A stretch of DNA of 64,000 bases, from assembly GCA_949357655.1 (NCBI GenBank), contig CASHTG010000017.1:682001-746000 (forward strand). Direction: 5' to 3'. This stretch comes from Parascedosporium putredinis (Eukaryota > Ascomycota > Sordariomycetes > Microascales > Microascaceae). Position 1 is the first letter of the stretch; each line of letters starts with the position of its first letter. Below the pieces are notes generated by a model. The model had not been told where the DNA came from and ran no database searches. It saw nothing but the letters and a program-made list of their open reading frames with translations. Of this stretch, positions 1 through 10,750 are shown piece by piece. A program made the position numbers and the translations under genes.

Positions 1-2769
1 GTCCCAGCAGGATATCAGGGAATCACTGAGCATGGAGGTTTTTGTATCTGTATCATCCGGTATCCTTTAAACTCCTGCAGCCATCACTCCAGGCCAGGAG
101 TCTTTGGGTGTCGCACAAATGCACGCAATTTCGGTGGTCTGGACGGGTACCTAGTACGTCTTGCCTGCCGTCACTTGGAGGCGTAATCATTCCGTCCATT
201 TGGGAGCCAACGCGAGCAGTTGGTCTCTCGGATTGGTGGCATAGTCGCCCAGAACGATGTGAATGTGTGACACTCGGAAACTCACCTTACCAAGGACTGA
301 TGTAATCCATACCAAAACTAGAAAAAATGTTACGCATGTTCTGCAAGCATAAAAGATGCCTGGTTAGTACATGCTAAGGGGCAGTTCCAAGCCGGCCAAG
401 GCAAGGTGATCATCTGGATCTATCAGATCGAGGCTCATTACCCTTTACAGAAAAAAATGAAAGAAGAAAAAGAAGACAAAAAACATCATCGACTTCACGT
501 CTCCATTCTAGTGTTTTTAATGTACCAACCTACACAATATTAGGGGCACATGTGGAAGCACGAAACCATCCATCTTACAAAAATATGAGCTCTGAGACCC
601 TCAGGCTAGAACAGGCCCGAGAAGAGAAGGCGGAGAGCGCCCACCAACACTAGTTCGGCACCTTGTTCAAATTCAAACTGGGACTATGCGTGTGTTCAAT
701 GCTGTCTCAGAGGCTTCAGTATGGATCCCGAGACTCGGTCATGTCTCTTCACAATATCGCGAGAGCGGAAAAGAGGAAGAAAGGCCAAGCTCATCAAATT
801 CGATATCTAGGCCTTCATGTGTTCACCTCTCTCTTCCTCAACTCAACTCAATAATGGTCCGCTACCTGCTGGCGTTAGCGGGCTCTGTCAGGTTCTACTG
901 ATAGTATGCAGTAGATCAATCCCTCCACGGACATATTAATAGATCAATAGTGGAGTGGATGTTCCTTTTTTCTTCTGTGTTTTTATAGGCGTAACTGAGC
1001 AGTATTCGAATAGATCAAGGGTTGGTCCATGCCGTTGCCGCAAGACAGGCTCAACCGTAGATGCCCCTGTTAGCCCCTGTTGCACTATCGTGCTGGTTCC
1101 CGTTGGGTGACTCGTGGAAGGCACTAAACGGGTTCAGATTTGCAGAGCTCCAAAACGCTGACACCTACTGGACTGACCCAGAACAACACTAACCTGAAGC
1201 TGGGGTAGACCGCTCTGCCGGCTCTTCACAGCCAAGTAGTACATGTTGGGAGCTCTCGGTATTGCTACCTCTCACTAGCATGAACCCGCTCCATGGATCA
1301 AGTGGGTGGTAATAGATCCATTGGGTCCGTTGGAAAATTGGAACCTTGGAACCTTGGAAGCGCAGCACGAGCCACTACCAAGCCAGGCAGCCAAGCCAGG
1401 CCAGGGTGGGCTAACAAAAGTGTAGCCAGCACAACAGAGATCAAATGGGTGGAAGGAATGGAGGGACATTCAATCGATCCATTTGATCGATGGATCAATG
1501 GGATGGAAGGGAGAGGAAGAGGAGCCCGAGGGACCCGGCCACGCACTCCACCAGTGGGAGTGGGCGCAGTGCTGCAAAGCCTGCTGGTGGTACTTGGGGA
1601 CACAGAGGGTGGGTGAAGCGCGGTCAACCAAAGGGGACCAAAGCCTGGGACAGGGAGAGCGAGAGAGAGAGAGGGAGAGACAAGCACGGATCAAAAATCA
1701 GAGGGGAAGGGGGAAAAAGTCTCGCCCCCTCCTGCTTAGCCAACAGTCGAAACTTCTCTTCAACAAGGACAAATTCTCCTTTCCCCTCTCCCTCACCTAT
1801 CCCCGAACACTTCAACGGCGATCGGAATTTTTTTCCACACAGCGACATTTCCTTCATAGGACAGCCCACGGCGAATACTAAACTTTTTCTGTCATCTCGA
1901 CAACCTTGGCGACCTTCGGCTGCTTGATCTAGCCGATTCATCATTTTCTTCCAGACGATTTCTCAACCCCACGGACGACCCTAACGCGTCTCTTCTGATT
2001 CCTTATCGAGGACAGGGGAAGCAGAAAAAAAAACAGCTGGATCGGAGGCCCTTGACAGGCTTCTCTTCTCACCAGGACTAGTCCTGCCCGACGACGACGA
2101 CGCCTCGCCCTAGCGAGCGACTTGAACGGTCTTCTTGTTTTCTTTTCTATCCATTCATTTTAGTATTCCCAGCCAGTTGGTTACGCCGTTTCGGATACCT
2201 CAACACCACGGGCGACTTCTCTCCTCGGAGAGCCACTACTTGCTGAGATCACCTCCGTTGTGAGTATCCCAACGACATGGCCGTTTCTCATCATCGCTCC
2301 TTCCCCTCTTCCTCCGCCATCATCACAGGCATCATTCCCAGTTTCGCTACTACTCAATAACCCTCGCGCAAAAATTTTCCTTGCCCATCGCGACTATTCC
2401 CAACCTTTGCTCCCGCGACTCCCTCCCCCACCGTATTCACTCTTCACACACTTGATCGTCAGCAGTTTCCCCGTAGTGCTTGCCCGCTTTGCATTATCGT
2501 TTAGGTCTCTCACGCTTGTAATCTCGCGTAATCTGACACCTGCCCTTCCTCACCGATACTTCGCCGCCTCAGATGGCCAGCACAAAAGCTAACCAATTCA
2601 TACGCACGCCTTTAGATCTGTGGAGTCTGCCAATCCGACATAAAAAACAGGCATATTTTATACAGTAGACTCGCCTGCGCTTGGTTCGGTGTTGAGTGCT
2701 GCTAAAGCCCCTGCCCCCTCCCCCTCTACATCTCCGTGGGCCACACATTAGCACACGAGAACGCCCGCG
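1..2769. other. Intergenic region and 5' leader of the PP1 gene
   Basis: I see no supportable gene here. The short open frames carry no recognisable family and overlap each other on both strands. A purine tract of GAGA type lies near 1655-1680. From about 1730 the + strand becomes strongly pyrimidine-rich (C/T runs at about 1770-2560), which is typical of filamentous-fungal promoters and 5' untranslated leaders, and it leads into the PP1 start codon at 2770. Confidence 0.6.
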
Positions 2770-4238
2770 ATGGCCGACCAACACGAGGTCGATCTCGACT
2801 CTATAATCGACCGCCTTCTCGAGGTCCGCGGCAGTCGCCCCGGAAAGCAGGTGCAGCTCTTGGAGTCTGAAATCCGGTTTCTCTGCACGAAAGCGCGAGA
2901 GATCTTCATCTCCCAACCCATCCTTCTCGAGCTAGAGGCTCCCATCAAGGTATGCAGAGAACGATCCATGGTCAAGGCGCTTTCCGCTTCAAACGGAACT
3001 ACCCATCGAGATGCGGAGATGGAGAGGCTCGGATCATCGTGCCTAGCGAAAACCTCTTAGCATCTCGAGGGTGATGCACCCTCGCCGCGACCGTTACACT
3101 GCTCTCAACGCAACGAGACTAATACCACTGGCCTCTAATCTAGATCTGTGGCGATATTCATGGCCAATACTACGATTTGCTGCGTTTGTTCGAGTATGGT
3201 GGTTTCCCCGAGGCCAACTATCTCTTCCTCGGCGACTATGTAGATCGAGGCAAGCAATCTCTCGAAACCATTTGCCTTCTCTTGGCGTATAAGATCAAAT
3301 ACCCCGAGAACTTTTTCATCCTCCGAGGAAACCACGAGTGTGCTTCCATCAACCGCATCTACGGTTTCTACGATGAGTGCAAGCGTCGATACAATATCAA
3401 GCTTTGGAAGACTTTCACGGATTGCTTCAACTGTCTCCCCATCGCTGCCATCATTGACGAAAAGATCTTTACCATGCACGGAGGCTTGAGCCCTGACCTC
3501 AACTCCATGGAGCAGATTCGCCGTGTCATGCGCCCCACTGATGTAGGTGTTGTCCCCTCCCTGTTGTGGAAAAAGATCACAACTGCCCCGCACCTCCCAT
3601 CTTGCTGTCGTGTGCATGATTCCTTATCGGGGGAACGATCCACATTTTCCCATGGCAAAACGAGGCAGCCGTTGTGCAATTCCAGAACATAGCAGGCGAC
3701 GGTGACACTAACACAATCCTCTTTGGCAGATTCCGGACTGTGGCCTCCTCTGTGATTTACTTTGGTCGGATCCCGACAAGGACATCACTGGCTGGAGCGA
3801 AAATGACAGAGGTGTATCATTTACATTCGGCCCCGACGTCGTTTCCCGATTCCTTCAGAAGCACGATATGGATCTGATCTGCAGAGCTCACCAGGTCGTC
3901 GAAGATGGCTACGAGTTCTTTTCCAAACGCCAGTTGGTCACGCTGTTTAGCGCCCCCAACTACTGTGGCGAGTTTGACAATGCCGGTGCCATGATGAGCG
4001 TCGATGAGAGTCTTCTTTGCTCTTTCCAGGTTAGTTATGTTTCCGCAGTCCGAGAACCATCCATCGCTAACTCGGCTCCTTCGCTATTAGATTCTCAAAC
4101 CCGCCGAGAAGAAACAAAAGTATGTAACCCGAGAGGTTCCGGACAGTTCCTAGCCCAACACTCCCCAGTCCAAGTAAGAAATAATGATGAAAGGAAACAC
4201 TTACGAACCTCGATTTCCTCTTTAGGTTCCGCCGCTAA
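2770..4238 (+). CDS. glc7/bimG-like: Serine/threonine protein phosphatase PP1 catalytic subunit
   Basis: Type 1 protein phosphatase catalytic subunit. It dephosphorylates Ser/Thr in mitosis, glycogen metabolism and chromatin regulation, and gains specificity from RVxF-type partner proteins. Five exons: 2770-2949, 3144-3542, 3730-4029, 4091-4119 and 4226-4238, giving 306 residues with no frame correction needed. The metal and active-site motifs are all present in order: GDIHGQ, GDYVDRG, RGNHE, the HGGLSP segment, and SAPNYCGEFDN near the end. The start MADQHEVDLDSII matches the family N-terminus. The last intron (4120-4225) splits a Lys codon, so the protein ends KKQKFRR, close to the short KKQKFGRR-type tail I recall for Sordariomycete PP1. 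Oddity: the very conserved GGFPPEANY reads GGFPEANY here, one proline short, at a C run (about 3205-3215). Identification is secure; the family is too conserved to confuse with PP2A. Confidence 0.97.
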
Positions 4239-5867
4239 GCTCCACAAACCATTCCGATCCTACTCCCGAACTTCTTCTCTCTACGCGCCGAACGTCCCTC
4301 CGACGACGAGTTATGCTCGCTCGATCCAACCAAACCTTCGCTCTTGCGCTGGTTTATTTGTTTTTCCCCTTGTTTCCACTGTTTTGACCTGTTTTGACCT
4401 TTTTTAACCGTGTTTTTTCTCCTTTTCCTTTGATTTTGTAAGAAGAACTCGACTTGTCTTTTGGTCCCATCCAGATTCCTGTCCCCCGCGCCAACCATTC
4501 GCGACTCCTTCACCGTCCAGCCGAACCTCCCCCTCGATTTTACGCTACCCCATACATTGAGAGGCATCCCGTTCCTGTGCCGTCTTCTCAACAAGGACAT
4601 GCGGGTTTTGTCATGTATACTCTGGAGCCGACTTCCAAGAAGGGAACCTGTTAGTCTCGCTTCTGAGTGGGAAAATGCGGCAGGTATGAGGAACGTGGAG
4701 CGCTGCACAGCCTTTCGGAACTTTTTCTACCCCGTCACTACATCCTGTCGAGTAGTACAAGGCGCGATTGACGGATCGCAACATTTATTCTGCCGTCCTT
4801 TGCAAATTGTACGACCTCCTTTCATTTCTCTTGTCCGGTTGCGTCCTCCTTCCCCTAGACTCATTTCAGATGCATTCGTGCATCTTTTGAGGCACGCTCG
4901 CTGGCACTTTCGCACCCTCTTGTACCGCGCGCTCGTTGGCGAAAGCTACAAGTGTTCGGGAAATCTGTCGGGTGATGCTAGACTCGACTTTGTTGGGGTG
5001 GCTGCTTTAAGATGTGCTGCGTGGCGGTCCTCAGTGGTACATCCTGAGACGTGTATGAAGGGTGAGAGGTTCGAGGAGAGGGAATAGCGTATTGGCGGAC
5101 AGTTGGCCTCATTTTAGTCGGCCTGATATGAGCAAGGATTGCAGGAACGTCTGTACAACCTTGGCAAAATCAGGGAATCGCCGTGCGGATGCCCCCTTAT
5201 CTGTTGTGTTTCCCTCGTCGCCCACCTCACAACAGGAAAGTTCCGAACAAGATGAGGAAGAGTATGTCGATGTGTATAAAAAGATTTGAGAAGGGGTGGG
5301 GTTTGGGGTTTCTATCTCTCTAAGAAAAACCCGGTCTGTACCAAATTAGAAGGCTGCGGTTGCTTTACGATAGGAAACCAGGGCAAAGTAGCCGCGAAGA
5401 CATTCAGCGCAGGAGTCAGAGGATTTTTGAAGGGGCCCTCGAGACTTGTTGAAATTTTTCAAGCAGAATCCGAATGCAACGACCAAAAAAAAAAAACTTT
5501 TGTTTCCTTCTCCGATCCTGATTAATACATCGCATGATTGGGAATTGCTTATTTTTAACACAAAGCGAGGACTAGCAAGCGGAAGGAGATTTCAGGCACT
5601 TTAAAAGATTTTCTCCAGCCTGTGTATGCGGGTATATGGAAGTGTGCGTGCGTGTGTGCGTGCGTATATGCATTCACGAACGTTTACAGGTACTTGTATA
5701 TATATATATACCTGCGAAATTCCACAAACTCTTAAGGCAGTTCAAAATTTAAGACAACAGAGCCTCTCAACGGTTATTTCGCCGCCTCGATCCCCATCCC
5801 ACGTGTGGATGGTCACATTGGGCACCAAGACACAGTGAGTAAGCCCCCCCCTGCCATCTCCCTGCCT
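4239..5867. other. Intergenic region between convergent PP1 and Rdx genes
   Basis: This is the 3' flank of PP1 (+) facing the 3' flank of the Rdx gene (-). A 208-codon open frame at about 4461-5087 has no recognisable domain and looks like untranslated sequence. An A12 run lies near 5486-5497, a TG/CG-rich stretch at 5640-5675 and a (TA)n run at 5698-5711. No gene is supported. Confidence 0.5.
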
Positions 5868-6513
5868 TCACTCGCAGGTCCGACAGTCCTCTCCAGAGCC
5901 GGGTACGCAAGATGTGGCCCCCGCGATAGGAACGCCTGCGGCAACAGCCGAAGCGGGAGCGTCGGCGGGCCTCTCGGCCACCGCGGGTCCGTGGTGGCGG
6001 TCGTTGTGGCCTAGATTCCGGCCGGGATCGATGACGTCTCGCACGCGGCGCTTCAGCTCCTTGGTCTCGGGGAAGCCGCCGTCGACGGTGCGGTCCCAGA
6101 GAACCTTGGCGGTGGTAGGAGAGGAGAGGGCCGGGTCTGTCACCGGTGCGGTGGCGATGGAGATGACAAAGGTACCGCCTCGAGATGGGCGTAGAGTGAC
6201 CTCGGCGAGGTCGGCTTGGAAGGTGGAGAGGAGTTCTTGCGCGAACTGGAGCGGACGAGGTGAGACGGTGGAGCGACCCCAGATAACGTCAGAGTTTGGT
6301 GAGACGTGGGGAAACGGGGGAGAGGGGAGAGGGGGAGTCAAAAAGTCAAAGGAAGAAGGCAAAGAAAGCGATGATGGGCTTTTCCTTTTTCAAAGGGTAG
6401 GGGAGACGTACATAGGCCGCGCGAAGCATCCATTTGCATTGCGTGCAATACTCAATGGTGACGCGCGGGTAGGCAAGCTCGGCCGCCGCTAAGGGTTTTG
6501 GTTCCTCCGCCAT
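5868..6513 (-). CDS. Rdx-family (SelW-like) thioredoxin-fold selenoprotein homologue
   Basis: Small redox protein of the Rdx (SelT/SelW/SelH/Rdx12) family, with cysteine in place of selenocysteine. Two exons on the minus strand, 6513-6412 and 6245-5868, separated by a 166 bp GT-AG intron, encode 159 residues. Exon 1 holds the N-terminal beta strand and the CxxC redox motif in VTIEYCTQCKWMLRAAY. Exon 2 begins FAQELLSTF and carries the conserved FVI...LWDR...GGFPETKELKRRVRDVIDP core. The tail adds a low-complexity stretch and a cysteine cluster (SCVPGSGEDCRTCE) often seen in fungal members. No TGA or SECIS element is needed because the active site is CxxC. A TATA-like stretch (about 6648-6660) and an inverted CCAAT box (about 6737-6741) lie upstream. 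The substrate is unknown; the fold assignment is confident. Confidence 0.9.
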
Positions 6514-7171
6514 GGTCCCCTAGATCCCGCGAACAATCCAAGCTGAACTTGGGTACTCTTTTTATATGACTTATTGGTCTTTTTCTCCTTTCTACCTTGG
6601 CGTCGTCTTGTCCGTCTTTCTAGTCGTTCCTCCTGTCGACACTCCCATTGATATATATACTTGTTGATGTGGAGGGGAAGAGTCAGCAATGGAGGGGCAG
6701 GGCAGCATATGTGCGTATCGTATCGTCTTGGGCCCTTCTCATTGGCCGGGAATCACTCTTCGAGCCGATTTAGGACAAAAGTAGGTATGAGAAAGACATG
6801 AAGGAACAAAACATTTATAGAGTGAAGAGACAAGCGAGAAGCAGTTGAATGTTCCAAGTCATATTGAAGATTAAACCAAACGCTACGGACAGCGTAACAT
6901 GCCGCATCCTTCGCTCGTTGTTTAGATCATGACGACTACTAAAGTGAAAATGAAAGCAACGTTGTCTAGGCCAAGTCAGCCGGCCCCTAGCTCAACTAAT
7001 TGCTTACCAGGAATTCTGGCTTGCCTCGAATAGCCAGATGAGGTGATGGATTTTTGACTATAATCTTCTTCAACCGCTTCTACCAGCCGCTCCCATCAGT
7101 GTGCTTATTCCGAGATGATAGAGACTTGGATGGCCGTCACCTGGAATTTCCTAGGAACCGTTTGCGGCACC
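6514..7171. other. Promoter of the Rdx gene and 3' flank of the F-box gene
   Basis: No open frame of interest. It contains a TATA-like ATATATATA run near 6650 and an ATTGG (inverted CCAAT) near 6738, both upstream of the minus-strand Rdx start at 6513. Confidence 0.45.
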
Positions 7172-8901
7172 TTAGGAAATGAGCGGGGTTGACCGTGGTC
7201 TTGGACGGGTAGTGGAAATGTCAAACCGACGCAAGGTACCACTCAGGGCCCTAGAGGCGCCCTCCCAGTTGCGTTGAGTCTTGCAAGCAGGATCAGGACA
7301 CCACGCAAAGTAGCGCGTCTCTTCATCGGCCGTGAGGGAGTATGAGCCCGGGTCAAGCTGTAGCACCCACTGCTTGGAGTAGGGCTCCAAGTTGACAACC
7401 AGCTTTTCCCCTAAAGCACTGACCAAGGTTCCGCCGGCATGACGACGAAGGTGATATCTCGTCATGCACGGGTGCTTGCAGCGAGATTCATGTACTGTCC
7501 ACGGCGTTGGAAGGAATCGGCTGGCCGAGCCTGGTTGATTTGCCACCATGCGGTGGCAGCACCAGGATTGGAAGATCGGGTGGTTATGCGGTGGTTTCAG
7601 GGCCTGGGGAGGAGACAAGCAGCTACACTTGTCCGGCTCAACACTCCGCAGGAGGCGTTCCCGGTCAAAGTGCGGACAGGACAGGGACTCAAACGTAGCC
7701 TTGTTGGGGGAATCATGCTATAGCTTCCCGAGTTCGCTCCGCGTGAGTTGCGTGTCGTGGCCAACGTGGAAAAGTGGAATTTCGTGCTGGATTCGAAGGA
7801 GATTCAGAGATGATGTTTGGCAAAATTTAATGGATGCACCGAGGAGAGTACCCGGCGTGAATCCTTGGATCCGGGTGCAGCCCCGGCAATCGCATTCTCT
7901 ACACCTCCAAACGCTATCCGACATTCTGGTCCCTGACGTCCCCGCGGGTCCCCGCCCCGACCTCCATGCCTCGATATCAGCCCATCTGATAGTCTTGTGG
8001 GGACATACTCGGATGAAACCCTGCCTCCCGATGCATATACGTTCCGAGCTTTCCTTGAATCTCTCTTTGGCGGAAAACAGAAGCCGTGGATGGTGGCGTT
8101 GGCAACCCGAACAAAATTGACTGAGGCTAAGCGGCAAGTTTTTGATGAAGAACCGTGTGCAGCCCCGTAACTGGGAACAGGGGTCGCAATAAAGGTCTTT
8201 TAAGAGAAGCCGGGATATGAGGGGCCCTCGCTATGATACTGCGTGTCTCTTCTCCAGAGGCGATAGCCCGAGGGGCCACGAAAGACAGGATCGTGATGCT
8301 CCCGGAAGGTTCTATTAGATGCTAGTCTCAGGAACAGCCGGCAGGTCTGGCGGGCCAGGTATAGCGAGATGGGGTCGAGGCGGTTCAGTATATCGAGCAA
8401 CAGCTCTTCGGGGAGCGCTTGTATGGGTGAGACAGCCCGGCTGGTGTTTAAAGAGGACCTAGTCACCGCAGATGTGCCTCTGGCTTCCCAGATTTGGCCC
8501 GTGACGAGCCGTTTTCCTAGGTTTCGCCAGTTTCGAAGGCCGGAGAGGACAGCCCGGAGGCCGTATCCGATGGCTTTCCCGAGCCCCTTCAACTTGGGAC
8601 AGAGCTTATGGAAGGAATAATAAGAGGGTGCTTTGCAAAGAAAACGCTCATCATAGTATTGATTCTCAGGAGGAAAAGATACAGACATGATGGATGGCCC
8701 GACATTGGCAGATCTGGACAGGTTATGATAAAGAAAGGGTTGGGACCTGACCCCCTTCCGACCTTGATATAGTGCATCATCTTGAAGGCCTAATACAACA
8801 AATGCACCTTCTTCATTCTGCTTCTTATATTGAACTGGGCGATAGCATTGCCGAGGTTCCAGCTTTGCCTCCGGCTGCGGCAGGCACGAATCAACCATCA
8901 A
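7172..8901 (-). pseudogene. F-box protein with C-terminal Cys/His-rich region, interrupted by an in-frame TAG
   Basis: Minus-strand gene coding for a substrate-receptor type F-box protein (SCF ubiquitin ligase adaptor by family). The F-box is the segment IQALPEELLLDILNRLDPIS followed by LYLARQTCRLFLRLAS (about 8430-8320). It is followed by a Cys/His-rich region (CDPC, CSGCQRHH, CIGRQGFIRVCPHKTIRW, CRECDCRGC, FESLSCPHFDRERLL) typical of a family of Pezizomycotina F-box proteins. Two breaks occur. Near 8210 one base is missing (frame restored by reading YPG-LLLKDLYCDPC). At 7718-7720 there is an in-frame TAG, after which the same frame continues coherently for about 180 codons (HDSPNKATFESLSCPHF onward) to a stop at 7172. 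With the single base added, the length is exactly 577 codons including the TAG. The start at 8901 is the first ATG and is uncertain. It may be a recent pseudogene, or carry a sequence error. Target unknown. Confidence 0.65.
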
Positions 8902-10154
8902 CTGCGCGGGGCGGGCAGGTCGTCAAACCGCGGCTGCAGAGCTACCACTTATACACCTATAATCTTCAAATACCACATCGAACCCTCTTATGCTAGATGC
9001 TCAAGCGAAGTCTTTGCTCGTATGGTCGTGGCCCTTATTCGGTCCACTCGCAGCATCCATTTCTGACACCTGCCTGCGAGGACTTGAACACTACCCGAAT
9101 TCGCACCTTGATACTTGTATGTGCATACAATACACGTCCCGCATTGGGCGGACTAATCCATCTTCTCCTCGAACCGCATATTCCGCATATTATGAGGCGG
9201 ACCGAGGGGAATGAATGTAAGCATGTGCTACAATCAACACAATGCCATCTATCCAAAGAACATCATGGCGTCACGGCAGATGCCCAAGGCCGACTAGATC
9301 GCGGCGATGAATAAGTTCAGTTTTACGTCGGTATTTTATTTTCACACATTAGGCGAAACACAAAAGTAGATGATCCTGGATAGATGGAAAAGAAAAGAAA
9401 AAGGCGTACAGAGTATCAAACGTGGATACAGGTAAAAGAAGAAATAAGGTTGTGGATGGATACATGATGACAAGAGAAAAGGGGGCAAAGGAGAGTAACA
9501 GAAATAAAACACAAGAAAAGACGTAAAGTACGTATTACATGCCCCAAAACAAGCCTGGCCTTCAAAGATCGCTTGTAAAACGCAATCAATCGACGCACCT
9601 TCCTCAAAAATAACGCGCCATGGCAACATCTCATTGTCATCTAGACAGAGAAAAACATGATCGCGAACCACTTGGCCGCGCCCAGAGGACCTAGATATGG
9701 ATCTAGAGATTCTCAAGAGTTCATGCTATGCTCGAGCCTAGTTGCGCTTCCTTGTGACTGTCATAACGTCGAGTCCTGAATCGTCGTCTTACCCACAAAG
9801 CAAGGCTGCATGGAATGCGTTGGGTATTCGATTTTGACTTTTCATCCATTTTCATCCCCTTTTCCACTTTTTTTTTTGTATGGAACACTTCTTTCGACAC
9901 CGATATTAAGTTATCGCGAGGGGTACGGCAAAATCGAAGCGATTGTTGATCGGTCAAATGAAAGAAGATTTCGGTACTCGATGATTCGATTCGGTAGGCT
10001 AGCGCGATAAAAGTAGGGCATTTGAAGGTATTGGATTTCTCCCCGTTTCGTCATGGTCGTCGATACAGCTTTCGTGGTATTTTGTAATCTTCGCAGTAAC
10101 AGGCTCAATGCTCGCCATAACCAAGGGTATTTTTGTTTTAATTGACGTTTTGAT
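8902..10154. other. Intergenic region between the F-box gene and G-gamma
   Basis: Upstream region of the minus-strand F-box gene plus the 3' flank of the G-gamma gene. Short overlapping frames have no recognisable product. No other structure seen. Confidence 0.4.
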
Positions 10155-10750
10155 TTACATCACCAAGCAACAGCCCCCGCTTTGTTGCGGCGCATACGGA
10201 TCCTCTCCCTAGGGACTGCACCCCAGACGGAGGGCACCATATAGTCTCTCGTGCTGTTACAATACGCGATGATGCTATTCAGAGAGGTGATGGGTTAGCA
10301 AGGGTCGTCGGAAACATTGCTCTTTGCTCATGCCCACGCATCCAAAGTCCGTTGGAGAAACGATGTCATAGTAGGCCTAAGGCCTTGATGGAGCCGAGTA
10401 ATGAAGAGAGGGTGGGATAATTACCTCTTCGCCGCGCTGCTCACGGGAATCCTTTCCCTCTCCAAATCTTCACGTAGCCGGTTGTTTAGTTCGGTTAGAC
10501 GGCGGAGTTTGAGGTCGGCCATCGATTGCTTTCCTTTCTTGATCTGCGACGTGTCGCCAACGTCTCGGGGGTTGTACTGAGGCATCATGAAAGGAGGTCG
10601 AGGTGGAGGCGCCGGGCTATAGGAGGTCTGGGGGTAGGACTGCGTTGGGATCGGCGAAGCTTTCAGTGGGTGATAACCGGCGTCTTGGTTCGTGGGATAG
10701 TGAACGATGGGCCCTTGGTCTTGCTGTCGATAGTCCTGCATTGGAGGCAT
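10155..10750 (-). CDS. gng-1-like: Heterotrimeric G-protein gamma subunit (Ste18/GNG-1-like), frame error near the C-terminus
   Basis: G-gamma pairs with G-beta to transmit pheromone, nutrient and developmental signals at the plasma membrane. Exon 1 (10750-10425) and exon 2 (10274-10155) flank a 150 bp intron. The core is unmistakable: MPQYNPRDVGDTSQIKKG, then the coiled coil SMADLKLRRLTELNNRLRED, then SIIAYCNSTRDYMVPSVWGA across the splice junction. Near 10201-10206 one base is missing; as read the frame runs to a false stop at 10160-10162, while adding one G gives VPREEDPYAPQQSGGCCLVM with a C-terminal CaaX prenylation box (CLVM) and a palmitoylatable Cys. The corrected length is 148 residues if the start is MPPMQDYR at 10750, whose context (CACAATGC) is good. 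Family members of about 90 residues start at the equivalent of the MPQYN Met (10585), so a Pro/Gln-rich N-terminal extension of about 55 residues is either real or untranslated leader. Confidence 0.92.

Noticed and set aside
1655..1680. GAGA tract and other short simple repeats as a CRISPR or regulatory array
   Set aside because: Simple low-complexity repeats without spacer structure; the organism is a eukaryote.
4120..4225. A 5-base microexon (TCCAA) in the PP1 tail
   Set aside because: Not needed: the donor GTATGT begins at the third base of the Lys codon, and one intron directly yields KQKFRR.
4461..5087. 208-codon open frame downstream of PP1
   Set aside because: Looks like 3' flank; no family resemblance and no splice structure.
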